From: Phocaeicola_A sp963652075
GTDB lineage: Bacteria; Bacteroidota; Bacteroidia; Bacteroidales; Bacteroidaceae
Direction: 5' to 3'
Assembly (NCBI GenBank): GCA_963652075.1
Contig: CAVJRQ010000036.1
Location: forward strand, 1-64,000
Length of the DNA: 64,000 bases
The position numbers were made by a program, and so were the translations under genes. Shown one piece after another: positions 34,401-41,918 of this stretch; position 1 is the stretch's first letter; the number at the start of each line of letters is the position of its first letter. The notes under the pieces were generated by a model that worked only from the letters and a program-made list of their open reading frames with translations, ran no database searches and had not been told where the DNA came from.

Positions 34401-35627
34401 CGGAACGTTCACGGTCTGCCGTGCAACACGCTTTTCGGGTTGAGAGCCCTCCACCAACCAGGTAGTCCACTCCTTGTCCAGCTCCACCAGTGTGCGGCGA
34501 CCTTTCGTGGGACGTTGCACAAAGTGTACGGCGGATTTGCCCATCCGTTTGCTGGTAGCCACGGCAATGCCGCGCTGTTCGGCGTTGTTCACCGCACAGT
34601 AGAAATGGTACACCACCCCCTCGTGCTTCACCACGCAGCTCTTGTGGGCGAACATCTCGTCGAAGGGTTTGGTCGGGTAGATAAGGTCATCGCCCTGCCA
34701 GTCGTCCCACGTCACCATGTCGTAGCTGCAGGCGAAGGTATTGAACGCCTTGTAGGGGCGGTTGGGGTTGAAGGCGGAGAAATAGAACATCACGTAGACA
34801 TCGCCGAACTTCTGTATCTGAGCGTCACCGGTAATGGTGCCCTGCGCCTCGTGCGTGAATACCGGGTTGCCTGCATAGCGCGTCCACTTCTTCAGGTCTT
34901 TCGACAGAGCGATGCCGATGCGCTCGCCCTTCACCATGGTTTCGGGATTCACGCCTCCGGCATTGTAGTACATCACAAAGGGTGCGCCCAAGGTTTTGCT
35001 CTTGTCCCAATAGATGGAACTTTTGTATTGTGTCAACGACTCCCACCACTGCGCGTCCTTGTCTTTGATGGAGAGGACAGGTTGGTCTAAGGATTCCCAT
35101 TCGTGTGCCGTGGCCGGACTCTCTTTGGTCCATGCCAGTCCCACGTAAAGCGGGGCGTTGATGGCTTCGTAGCCTCTCCCCTCTCCGCCGATGTAGGTCA
35201 TCCAGCAACGGTTGCGATAGCGTTGGATGGCATAGCTGCCGCCCCACTCCATGTCTATCAGGGCAGGGAAACCTCCCCGTTGGTTCGCGTCCCACATCCC
35301 GTCACGGTAAGAGAGTACACGCCCCAAGGTGGTCCATTCGAGCAGGTTATCGCTCTCGGCCAGCCAGGTTTCGTAGCCACGGCCGTCCTGACCGCCCTTC
35401 CCGTTGTACACCACGTAGGTCATGTACCATTTCCCGTTTTCCCGGTACACGGTGGGACAGTCTATCTTGCAGTTGTTGCTTTCCGGTGCTATCACCATGC
35501 CATACTTGTAGGGAGTCTTCGCCTCCTCATAGATTTCGGCCATCCGCTCCTGGGACACGTGGCGTTGGGCCGTCAAGCCCAACGCCACCCATCCTGCAAG
35601 TGACAGCAGTAAAAGTCGTTTCTTCAT
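31434..35627 (-). CDS. GH137-GH2 fusion with malectin-type domain: beta-L-arabinofuranosidase plus GH2 enzyme
   Basis: ATG 35627 (MKKRLLLLSL) is chosen because it begins the signal peptide; the longer frame from 35666 overlaps the preceding gene. The protein has 1397 residues. Residues 30-375 form a five-bladed propeller; E154 (GRGYEAIN) and E235 (KGERIG) have the 81-residue separation that I recall for E159 and E240 of BT0996, the founding GH137 enzyme, which is also fused to GH2. Residues 380-650 are GH2 beta domains and 650-1000 the barrel with acid/base E773 (LQNES) and nucleophile E843 (NGEYG). A malectin-like domain (INCGGDNYTDEFG) and a carbohydrate-binding beta domain follow. BT0996 removes arabinofuranose from chain B and glucuronic acid from chain A of rhamnogalacturonan-II, and this protein probably does the same. 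Confidence 0.9.
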   Translation of the reverse strand: MKKRLLLLSLAGWVALGLTAQRHVSQERMAEIYEEAKTPYKYGMVIAPESNNCKIDCPTVYRENGKWYMTYVVYNGKGGQDGRGYETWLAESDNLLEWTTLGRVLSYRDGMWDANQRGGFPALIDMEWGGSYAIQRYRNRCWMTYIGGEGRGYEAINAPLYVGLAWTKESPATAHEWESLDQPVLSIKDKDAQWWESLTQYKSSIYWDKSKTLGAPFVMYYNAGGVNPETMVKGERIGIALSKDLKKWTRYAGNPVFTHEAQGTITGDAQIQKFGDVYVMFYFSAFNPNRPYKAFNTFACSYDMVTWDDWQGDDLIYPTKPFDEMFAHKSCVVKHEGVVYHFYCAVNNAEQRGIAVATSKRMGKSAVHFVQRPTKGRRTLVELDKEWTTWLVEGSQPEKRVARQTVNVPHNWDDYYGYRQLTHGNLHGTAMYEKSFDVPRLEGKRYFLRFEGVGSYATVQLNGVDLGRHIVGRTTLTLDVTDAVKPGERNRLTVKAEHPEMIADMPWVCGGCSSEWGFSEGSQPFGIFRPVTLEITDEVRIDPFGVHIWQDEKAQTVYMETEVTNYGKQTETVELVNKFSNADGAQVFRLTASVTLAPGETKTVKQESPVKNPKLWSTEHPYLYSLASMIKRSGKTVDEVTTPFGLRTLSWPVGRNDGDGRFYLNGKPLFINGVCEYEHQFGQSHAFSHEQVASRVKQIKNAGFNAFREAHQPHHLDYQTLLDKNGILFWTQFSAHIWYDTPEFRENFKTLLRRWVKERRNSPSVVLWGLQNESTLPRDFAKECTEIIKEMDPTAGTLRPVTTCNGGEGTDWNVIQNWSGTYGGELTRYDKDLMQPNQLLNGEYGAWRSVGYHSEEPFDVKGAWTEERMCRLMETKIRLAEQARDSVCGHFQWIYSSHDNPGRRQPDEAYRMIDKVGPFNYKGLTTPWEEPTDVYYMYRANYANAAKDPMVYIVSHTWPGRFEKRRRANIEVYSNCDSVLLYNDVTDTLCLGRKKNHGVGTHFTWENRDIRYNVLRAVGYVKGKAVAEDLVVLDNLERAPHFDALYHDAAPLLKGAEEKNLHYLYRINCGGDNYTDEFGQQWAADDTTYSHSWAEAFSELSPYQASQRVTYDPIQGTRDWKLFQTFRFGRHKLSYRFPVPNGNYRVELYFVEPWHGTGGGEETDCEGLRLFDVAVNGTTVLDDLDIWAEAGHDTALKKVVYAEAHDGELRIDFPEVKAGQAVISAIAIASTDGQSQPTATSVSTWSWEMADREVMAKMPTELLPEDKNTRPCVTYEAEDALLKGKFQKKPFKKQTGVFFGAGKKNSIEWTISTGLAQVYAFRFKFMNQSGRPLPVNLKLIAPNGSVLKDDTLTFPDTPEKWRMMSTTTGGYINAGTYRLILSADDMDQLAFDAVDVQ

Positions 35628-35637
35628 TCCTTTATTG

Positions 35638-38331
35638 TTAGTAAAATAACCAATCCATCGTTTCATCGTTGCCCTCTAACGAGGCGTTGCGCGTCTGTAT
35701 GCTGGAGTCGGTGAAACCCAACAGCAGCAGCTCGCCCTTGGGCAACAGCAGCGTGTGCTTCCCGGCACCAAAGCGATAGGCGTGGACATTCGCCAACGGC
35801 ATGTTCGCCAAGTGAATCGCGTTGGTCAGCACAGGCTCGGCCTGTCCGTAGTCGTTGGCGGACGCGTCGGTCTCCAACCGCGGAGCCTTGGCGTATCGCT
35901 TTTGGTCATCCTTGTAGTAGCCGACCAACAGGGTCACAGCCCCTTCGCAAGTGAATTCCAGTTGAGTGCCCGCTTCCTTTTGGGCGTTACCGTTCACACG
36001 GAGAGCCGTCAAGCCCTTGAGTTCGGGAGCCAACGCCTCCACTTTCGCGTCGGGTTGATTGCTTATCAGCTGTGCCCCTTCGGCCAACGTCACCTTGTTC
36101 CATGCACCCTCCAGTTTCACCTTAGCGTCCTTGGCAGGTACAATCTGTGCAGTGGTAGCCTCAGCCTTACCATCTTTCTTGGCTTTCAGCATCGCCAAGT
36201 TGGATTCAAAGTTGGCCAGTTCGTTCTCATAGTGTACCAACATCTCCGCCCAGGTTTTGTTCTTGCCGCCGTCACCGCCAATCGGGATACGGCGTTGGGC
36301 GGTCTGCATGCTGTTGGCATAGAGATAATGTCCTTTGGTCAGTTCCACCAACTTGCGGTAGTGTTCGAGGCTCTTCTCCAACAGGGGCGCTACCTTGTCG
36401 AGGTAACTGAGGTTCTTGCTCCACTGGTAGTTGAGCACCTGCTCGGCAGCCTTCACCTTGTAGTTGAAGAAGTAGGCAAACTCGCGCATGCAGTGCATGT
36501 CGTTGCGCAAGCGTTCAAACTCATCCGGGTTTTTCCGTTCCTTGCCAGCCACTTCATCGATGGCGCTCATCGCCTTGTCGCCGTGCTCCACGCACTGCTG
36601 GATGATGTCCAGCGGCAGTTCACCCTTGTGGGGTTGCTTCTTCCATTCCTTTTCCACGTACTCTATCAGCTTCTCGCCTTCCGGTCCGCAGCTCTCGTAG
36701 AAGCCCGGCCACACACGGTACTTGTAGGGGTTCACCAACTGGCTGACGAACATTCCGAGCAGCAAGGTTTGCCGGTTTCCTTCGGTGATGCCGAAGCGAC
36801 GCAACAGCTTGGGGGCTATCTCACCCGCCTCTTCGTAGGCTTCGCGTATCAGTGCGCCGTTCTCGTCGGACACGCCGTAGAACTCGCCGTACTGACGGTT
36901 CCAATAGGCCATTTCTTGCGTGCGGTCGCGACGGCAGTTCCATGCGTAGCGTCCCCAAGCCTTATACCAAGGCCAGTCACGGTCTATCTGCAGTTCACGC
37001 TTGCCGCCCTCGATGCTGTCGGCGGTGTAGGGCCAGTCCCAATAGGAGGCTTGCGGATAGAGGTGCAGGGCGTTCGCTCCGTGGATGTCGTGCATCGCCT
37101 GTACGACCTTCTGCGTGAAGTCGGGCGACCCCCAACGGAACGGTTCCAAGTTGGCCAGCACGTGTACGTTACTGATGTGGACGCTACCCAACGCGCTCAG
37201 GCCGCGGTGTATCTCCGCCCAAGGGCCACGCGGCTGGTAGGTGGTGAGCGACTCCCCATTATATTTGTGCATCGTATAGAGGTTCTTGTAAATCGGCAGG
37301 GCGGCATCCATCACCTTTTTGCAGTTCGTATCGTGGGCACGCAGCAACACCGGAGGCTCGTCCGTGCGTCCCAAGGTCTTCAGTCCGTCCTTCACGCCGG
37401 GCAGGATGGTTTGGGTAAACCATTCCACGTCGTCTTCTTCCGTCGCCATGGCTTCGCCCAAGGTAACGAGGAGTCCCACGTTCGGATATTTCTCGATGAA
37501 AGCCGCCACGCTCTTGCGGGTATAGTCGCTCAGCAGGGGCGAGATGGGACGGTTGCGGTCCTGCGTCTTGATGCCGTAATGTTCGGCGAAGGGTTTGGAC
37601 ACGATGATATTGTAGAACATCTGAATGACAAAGATGCCTCGCTTGTCCGCCTCTTGGGTGAGGAACGAGAACATCTCCTCGTTCTTCTTGAAGGTCTCGT
37701 CGTCCACCTCCACGGCAAAAGGATAATCCTTCAGTTTCACCAACGAGGCGAAGGGATGACCGTTCCACAGGTAAACGGAGTTCATGCGGTTGGCCACCAG
37801 CATATCCAGGTACTTTATCCACAAAGCCTTGTCGTAGAACCAGGGGAAGGTCTCCGGTGTATAGGGGTACTCGTACACCGTTCGACCGGGCAGGTAATAG
37901 GGTTTCTGCACCCCGATGCACGTTCCACGCAGCACCATCTCGGGCGCGTCGGTGTAGCTGACGGGGCAGTCGAGACGACCTTTCTCGTCCATCCGGTCTA
38001 TCAGTTCGCGGCAGCCGTAGATGACCCCGCTGCCGTCATTGCCACGGACGGTGGTTCGGTTGGCCTCCGTCGTGATGGTAAATCCCTCTTTGCGCAGAGA
38101 GTCCTGCGTAGACACCTCTAAGTAGATGGTCTTCATCTCTCCCCGTTGCTCGGGCGCGACTTCCGTCACCACCTCATAGCCATGCTCTTCCAGAGCCGCT
38201 TGCAGCTGTCCGGCGGCGAACTCCATCCGGTTGGAGGGGCTCTCTTGCATCAGCAGGACGACCTTCTCCTTGGCGCAACCTGTCAGCAGGCAGACGCAAA
38301 GGGCGAGCGCAATCTGTTTCATCCGTTTCAT
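35638..38331 (-). CDS. GH138-like alpha-D-galacturonidase, lipoprotein
   Basis: The protein has 897 residues with a lipoprotein signal (LCVCLLTGCAKEK, Cys19). The N-terminal alpha/beta domain (VVLLMQESPSNRMEFAAGQL ... NDGSGVIYGCRELIDR) resembles the GH67/GH115 N-domain. The following TIM barrel contains VTLGEAMAT with E293 and HKYNGESL with E360. Both sit one residue before E294 and E361, which I recall as the catalytic residues of BT0997, the founding GH138 enzyme. In B. thetaiotaomicron BT0997 neighbours BT0996, and here the gene is 10 bases from the GH137-GH2 gene, so context agrees. It should cleave terminal alpha-galacturonic acid from chain A of rhamnogalacturonan-II. A general alpha-glucuronidase-type enzyme is the alternative. 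Confidence 0.85.
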   Translation of the reverse strand: MKRMKQIALALCVCLLTGCAKEKVVLLMQESPSNRMEFAAGQLQAALEEHGYEVVTEVAPEQRGEMKTIYLEVSTQDSLRKEGFTITTEANRTTVRGNDGSGVIYGCRELIDRMDEKGRLDCPVSYTDAPEMVLRGTCIGVQKPYYLPGRTVYEYPYTPETFPWFYDKALWIKYLDMLVANRMNSVYLWNGHPFASLVKLKDYPFAVEVDDETFKKNEEMFSFLTQEADKRGIFVIQMFYNIIVSKPFAEHYGIKTQDRNRPISPLLSDYTRKSVAAFIEKYPNVGLLVTLGEAMATEEDDVEWFTQTILPGVKDGLKTLGRTDEPPVLLRAHDTNCKKVMDAALPIYKNLYTMHKYNGESLTTYQPRGPWAEIHRGLSALGSVHISNVHVLANLEPFRWGSPDFTQKVVQAMHDIHGANALHLYPQASYWDWPYTADSIEGGKRELQIDRDWPWYKAWGRYAWNCRRDRTQEMAYWNRQYGEFYGVSDENGALIREAYEEAGEIAPKLLRRFGITEGNRQTLLLGMFVSQLVNPYKYRVWPGFYESCGPEGEKLIEYVEKEWKKQPHKGELPLDIIQQCVEHGDKAMSAIDEVAGKERKNPDEFERLRNDMHCMREFAYFFNYKVKAAEQVLNYQWSKNLSYLDKVAPLLEKSLEHYRKLVELTKGHYLYANSMQTAQRRIPIGGDGGKNKTWAEMLVHYENELANFESNLAMLKAKKDGKAEATTAQIVPAKDAKVKLEGAWNKVTLAEGAQLISNQPDAKVEALAPELKGLTALRVNGNAQKEAGTQLEFTCEGAVTLLVGYYKDDQKRYAKAPRLETDASANDYGQAEPVLTNAIHLANMPLANVHAYRFGAGKHTLLLPKGELLLLGFTDSSIQTRNASLEGNDETMDWLFY

Positions 38332-38340
38332 TTCGATTCG

Positions 38341-40500
38341 TTAAGCGTTAAGTTGATAGGTAATCTTGATTTCTTCGTGCGTAGCTATCCACAGGCGGTA
38401 GGTACCGTCGTGCATATCCTCGAAGGTGCCTGCCGATGCCTTGGGCAGTCCGGCCGCCTTCACGTAGAGGAAGCCTTGACCTTCGGTGGCCTTCACGCGC
38501 AGTTCGTTCGCATCCATATAGATGTCGATGTCACCGTTGGGAGTGGGTACGCTACCCTTCATCCAGGCAAGTCCGCCCAACACGGGACGAATCTCAAACT
38601 CCCTGTATCCCGGCTTCACGGGTTTCACGCCCAAGTAGTACTTGCCCAACAGGTAGATAGGGCTGGCTCCCCAGGCATGGCAAAGGCTCTTGCCGTAGGG
38701 ACGGCCATACATGGCCAAGTGTTGGCGGCCGTGCTCCTCGGGGTTGTACTTCTCCCAGAAAGAGGTAGCGCCCTCCTTCAGCATACCGCCCCAGTAGGCT
38801 TTCATCTCCTTCAGCACTTGGGTCTGGTAGCCCATCTCACACATCGCCTCCAGTTCATAGAAGCGCATGTAAGGGGTGGTGATTTGGGGCACCTCCTCGT
38901 TCAGCATCACGTGTTCCACCACCGCCTTCTTCTGTGCCTCGTTCAGGTAGCCGAGCGTGAGGGCGAACATGTTGGGGAACTTGTTGATTTCCGTGCTGGG
39001 AGCGTCGCCTCCGCCGATGTTGTGAATAAAGGCGTGACGGTCTTCTTTCCAGAAGAGGGAGAGGATGTTCCCACGCAACCGTTCCGCCCGGTCGGCGTAA
39101 TAGGTTTCATCGTCCGCGAGGCCCAACAGGCGCGCGCAGTCGCGCATCACCTCCTGACTCTTGCAATAGAGAAGCTGTTCAAATGCCAACGCGCCCTTCT
39201 TGTCCATCGGGAAGTCCGCCCAGTCCACAAACACCCAGTCGCCCTCCTGGCCTTCCACCATCTGCAGGTCGTTGGTGCGTCCTCCCACATAGTCCATCAT
39301 CGATTTCATGCGCGGGTAGATTTGCTTCACGAAGTGCTCGTCGCCCGTATAGAGGTAGTAGCCATAGACACTGATGACCCAATAGAAGGTGTAGTCCATG
39401 ATGGTATTGATGTGGCTGGTCACGGGGTCTTTGCCGCGCAGCAGCCAGATGGTGCGTTTCACCGTCTCGCTGTCGAAGAAGAGGTAGTAGTTCATCAGGT
39501 AGCTCTGGATAGCGTCGCCGCTCCACACCCAACGGTCGCGTTTGATGCCGTCGATGAAGAACTCCCTGGTCGTGAGGTGCATCGTATAGACACCCACCTT
39601 CCACATGGCGTTCAGCTCTTCGTCGTTGCAGCTGAACGATCCCCGGTAGTTGACAGGCAGGTATTCGTACTCCATGGCGAGGTCGGTCAAGGCGGCCGTT
39701 CCTTCCGTGGTGACGAAGATGTAGCGGAACGCCTTGCTGTTGCAGAGTGTATAGTCCGCCTCACGCTTCACGCCCGTGTTTAGCGCCAGGTCAGTAATCG
39801 TGTCGACCCCCACGGCAATGGCATCCAACGTTTCGCAATACTCCTTGTCGGTCGCCTCTTCGTCACTCTCGCCGTAATAGAGACGTATCACGCCCTCACC
39901 GGTCACGCCTTTCAATACGGCGTAGCCGAACGTCTCTTTCCCGAAGTCGTAGAGCACACCGCCGTCCACCGCCTTGCGGCTGACGGCTTCCTGTGGGGTG
40001 CGGCTCAGCTTGAACCGGGAAGGACGGCTGTCGATGCGGTTGAAGTTCCAGCAGCCCGCGTCGGCGTAGAGCGTCGCGGAGGTGTCGCTGGCCTTGCCGC
40101 TCTCGTCTATCCACTCCTTGTCCTCATAGGTCACCCGCCACGTGGAGTCGGTATGCACCGTCCTACCTATTATATATATAGCGGGCGGCGTGGCTTGGTT
40201 CCACACCTTGATGTTCAGTTTGTGCCGTCCGGCAGGCAGGAGGAACTTCTCCGGCATGCCGAACTGCAGCTTACCGTCGAGCTTGATGTTGAACGTACCC
40301 TCCACGGCGATGTCAATCGTCTCCGCCTCGGGCAGGTCAAGTTCTTTGCTGAATTCCACCGTCACGTAGTGACTGTCCATCTTCCAGAACGGAGGGAAGA
40401 AAGCCCCCCGCTCCGTACGTCGGTTGTTCATCCGGTTGCCCAACCAGATTTCATAATCCCCCGGATACCATATCCAGGTTGCTTCAGATATTGTCGCCAT
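38341..40500 (-). CDS. GH78-type alpha-L-rhamnosidase without signal peptide
   Basis: The protein has 719 residues. No signal peptide or lipobox is present (MATISEATWIWYPGDYEIWL), and the start overlaps the MFS gene by 17 bases, so a longer secreted form is not possible without moving into that gene. An N-terminal beta-sandwich (about 1-290) leads to the six-hairpin domain with REFFIDGIKRDRWVWSGDA, the characteristic GH78 segment with its acidic residues (D317, D322, D329). The C-terminal domain is a short beta-sandwich. It probably removes alpha-L-rhamnose in the cytoplasm from an oligosaccharide imported by the neighbouring transporter. This compartment split is unusual in a locus whose other hydrolases carry export signals. 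Confidence 0.85.
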   Translation of the reverse strand: MATISEATWIWYPGDYEIWLGNRMNNRRTERGAFFPPFWKMDSHYVTVEFSKELDLPEAETIDIAVEGTFNIKLDGKLQFGMPEKFLLPAGRHKLNIKVWNQATPPAIYIIGRTVHTDSTWRVTYEDKEWIDESGKASDTSATLYADAGCWNFNRIDSRPSRFKLSRTPQEAVSRKAVDGGVLYDFGKETFGYAVLKGVTGEGVIRLYYGESDEEATDKEYCETLDAIAVGVDTITDLALNTGVKREADYTLCNSKAFRYIFVTTEGTAALTDLAMEYEYLPVNYRGSFSCNDEELNAMWKVGVYTMHLTTREFFIDGIKRDRWVWSGDAIQSYLMNYYLFFDSETVKRTIWLLRGKDPVTSHINTIMDYTFYWVISVYGYYLYTGDEHFVKQIYPRMKSMMDYVGGRTNDLQMVEGQEGDWVFVDWADFPMDKKGALAFEQLLYCKSQEVMRDCARLLGLADDETYYADRAERLRGNILSLFWKEDRHAFIHNIGGGDAPSTEINKFPNMFALTLGYLNEAQKKAVVEHVMLNEEVPQITTPYMRFYELEAMCEMGYQTQVLKEMKAYWGGMLKEGATSFWEKYNPEEHGRQHLAMYGRPYGKSLCHAWGASPIYLLGKYYLGVKPVKPGYREFEIRPVLGGLAWMKGSVPTPNGDIDIYMDANELRVKATEGQGFLYVKAAGLPKASAGTFEDMHDGTYRLWIATHEEIKITYQLNA

Positions 40501-41851
40501 AGCGTTCTTTCGTTATTTGGTCCAATGATTTGCCGCGGGTCTTCGGTGTCCAGATGGTACCGATGAGCAGCGAAGCCATCAACAAGGCTATCATGATGTA
40601 AGCGGCACGGTAGAATCCTTCGCCGTTCTCGCCGTAGATGAAGACGAAGCCCAAGCCCCAGACGGCGGACACGCCCCGGACGATGAAGAACATGATGCCC
40701 TGCGCCGCCGCACGGTATTTGGCAGGGAAGAGTTCCGAGGCCCACAGGGCATAGAACGCCTGCACCGAAATGCCTGCCTGGATGGCCCACAGCAGGGTGA
40801 AGATGAGCAGTCCGGCAATGCTGCTGATGCCGATGGTGACAATGATGAGCCATGCGATGACACCCATCGCCACGCCGAAGCAGTAGAGCCAACGCTGGTT
40901 CACCTTATCCACCAGCATCGAGAAGATGAAAGTGGCGATGATGATGATGATCCACTGGGCAGCGGAGAGCATGTTGGCATGCACGTTGGAGAGTCCGCCC
41001 GCCGTTTCGTAGATATGCTGTTGGAAGAATCCCATCACGGAGCTTACCAGGTTCCAGGTCAGGTAGATACCGGCCAAAAAGATGATGGTGCGCACGTTCA
41101 CTTTGTTGGTGAACAACGATCCGAAGGAGTCGAACGTGCCGGCTTGCTTCTCTCCAGTCGCCCGGGTCTCCTTGGCGGCTTTCCACTCGGCGGACTCGTT
41201 GAGCTGGCGTTGCAGCAGCCAGGCGATGAACGCCACGATGAGCAGGGAGGCGAAGACGATGCGGCTACTGAATACGTTCAGTTCGGCACCGACGGCCGTG
41301 CCTCCGGTAATCCATTCCGCCAGACTCTCCACAAAGCCGAAGAGCACACCCTTGGTGCCGTCACCCGTCGGGGGTGCCAGCAGCATGCCCAGCACGAGGA
41401 TGATGGTCGGGCCGATGCCCCACGCCATCTGCGAGATGCCGATGTTGCGGCCGCGGTTGCCTATCTCGGAGTTTTCGGATATGTAGGTCCACGAAGCCGG
41501 CACGCCCACGCCTACCGAGATACCCGTCACCAAGAATCCCGCCAGCAGCATGGGGAAGTTCACCGACACCATGATGAGGGCCACGCCCACCATATATATC
41601 AGCATGTTGTACGTGTAGATGGCTTTACGGCCATACTTGTCGGCCAGGAAACCGCCGATGATGGCACCGATGGCGGCACCCAGACAGTTGGCGCTGATGG
41701 CGTTGAGCCATCCCAAGTGTCCTTCGGTCAGTCCCAAGTAATTCTGCCACAAGGTCAATCCGCAGGCACCCGCTACAATGGCGCCCGCATCCAAATAGTT
41801 GGTAAGTGAAACAGCGATGGTGCTTTTCAAACTACCTTTCGAGTCTTTCAT
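40484..41851 (-). CDS. MFS sugar transporter
   Basis: The protein has 455 residues with about twelve membrane segments. GGFLADKYGRKAIY is the MFS loop 2-3 signature, NRGRNIG and a basic loop at mid-length follow, and the C-terminus TPKTRGKSLDQI matches the PESPR/PET-like end of the sugar porter family. It is an inner-membrane symporter for a mono- or small oligosaccharide. Its gene overlaps that of the cytoplasmic GH78, which suggests that a rhamnose-containing oligosaccharide is its substrate. The gene is 67 bases downstream of the GH127 gene. Confidence 0.85.
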   Translation of the reverse strand: MKDSKGSLKSTIAVSLTNYLDAGAIVAGACGLTLWQNYLGLTEGHLGWLNAISANCLGAAIGAIIGGFLADKYGRKAIYTYNMLIYMVGVALIMVSVNFPMLLAGFLVTGISVGVGVPASWTYISENSEIGNRGRNIGISQMAWGIGPTIILVLGMLLAPPTGDGTKGVLFGFVESLAEWITGGTAVGAELNVFSSRIVFASLLIVAFIAWLLQRQLNESAEWKAAKETRATGEKQAGTFDSFGSLFTNKVNVRTIIFLAGIYLTWNLVSSVMGFFQQHIYETAGGLSNVHANMLSAAQWIIIIIATFIFSMLVDKVNQRWLYCFGVAMGVIAWLIIVTIGISSIAGLLIFTLLWAIQAGISVQAFYALWASELFPAKYRAAAQGIMFFIVRGVSAVWGLGFVFIYGENGEGFYRAAYIMIALLMASLLIGTIWTPKTRGKSLDQITKERYGDNI

Positions 41852-41918
41852 TCGTTCAATATTTTATTTAAGGTTCTAATTCTTGTTTCTTCTCCATGGG
41901 CACGTCGCCCCCGGTAGG

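Noticed and set aside
32013..35090. Long open frame (1025 codons) opposite the GH137-GH2 gene
   Set aside because: It is antisense to a strongly supported gene, has no recognisable motifs, and reflects codon bias of the GC-rich operon. The same applies to long frames at 15347-17374, 35755-38121, 26116-27759 and 19448-20575.
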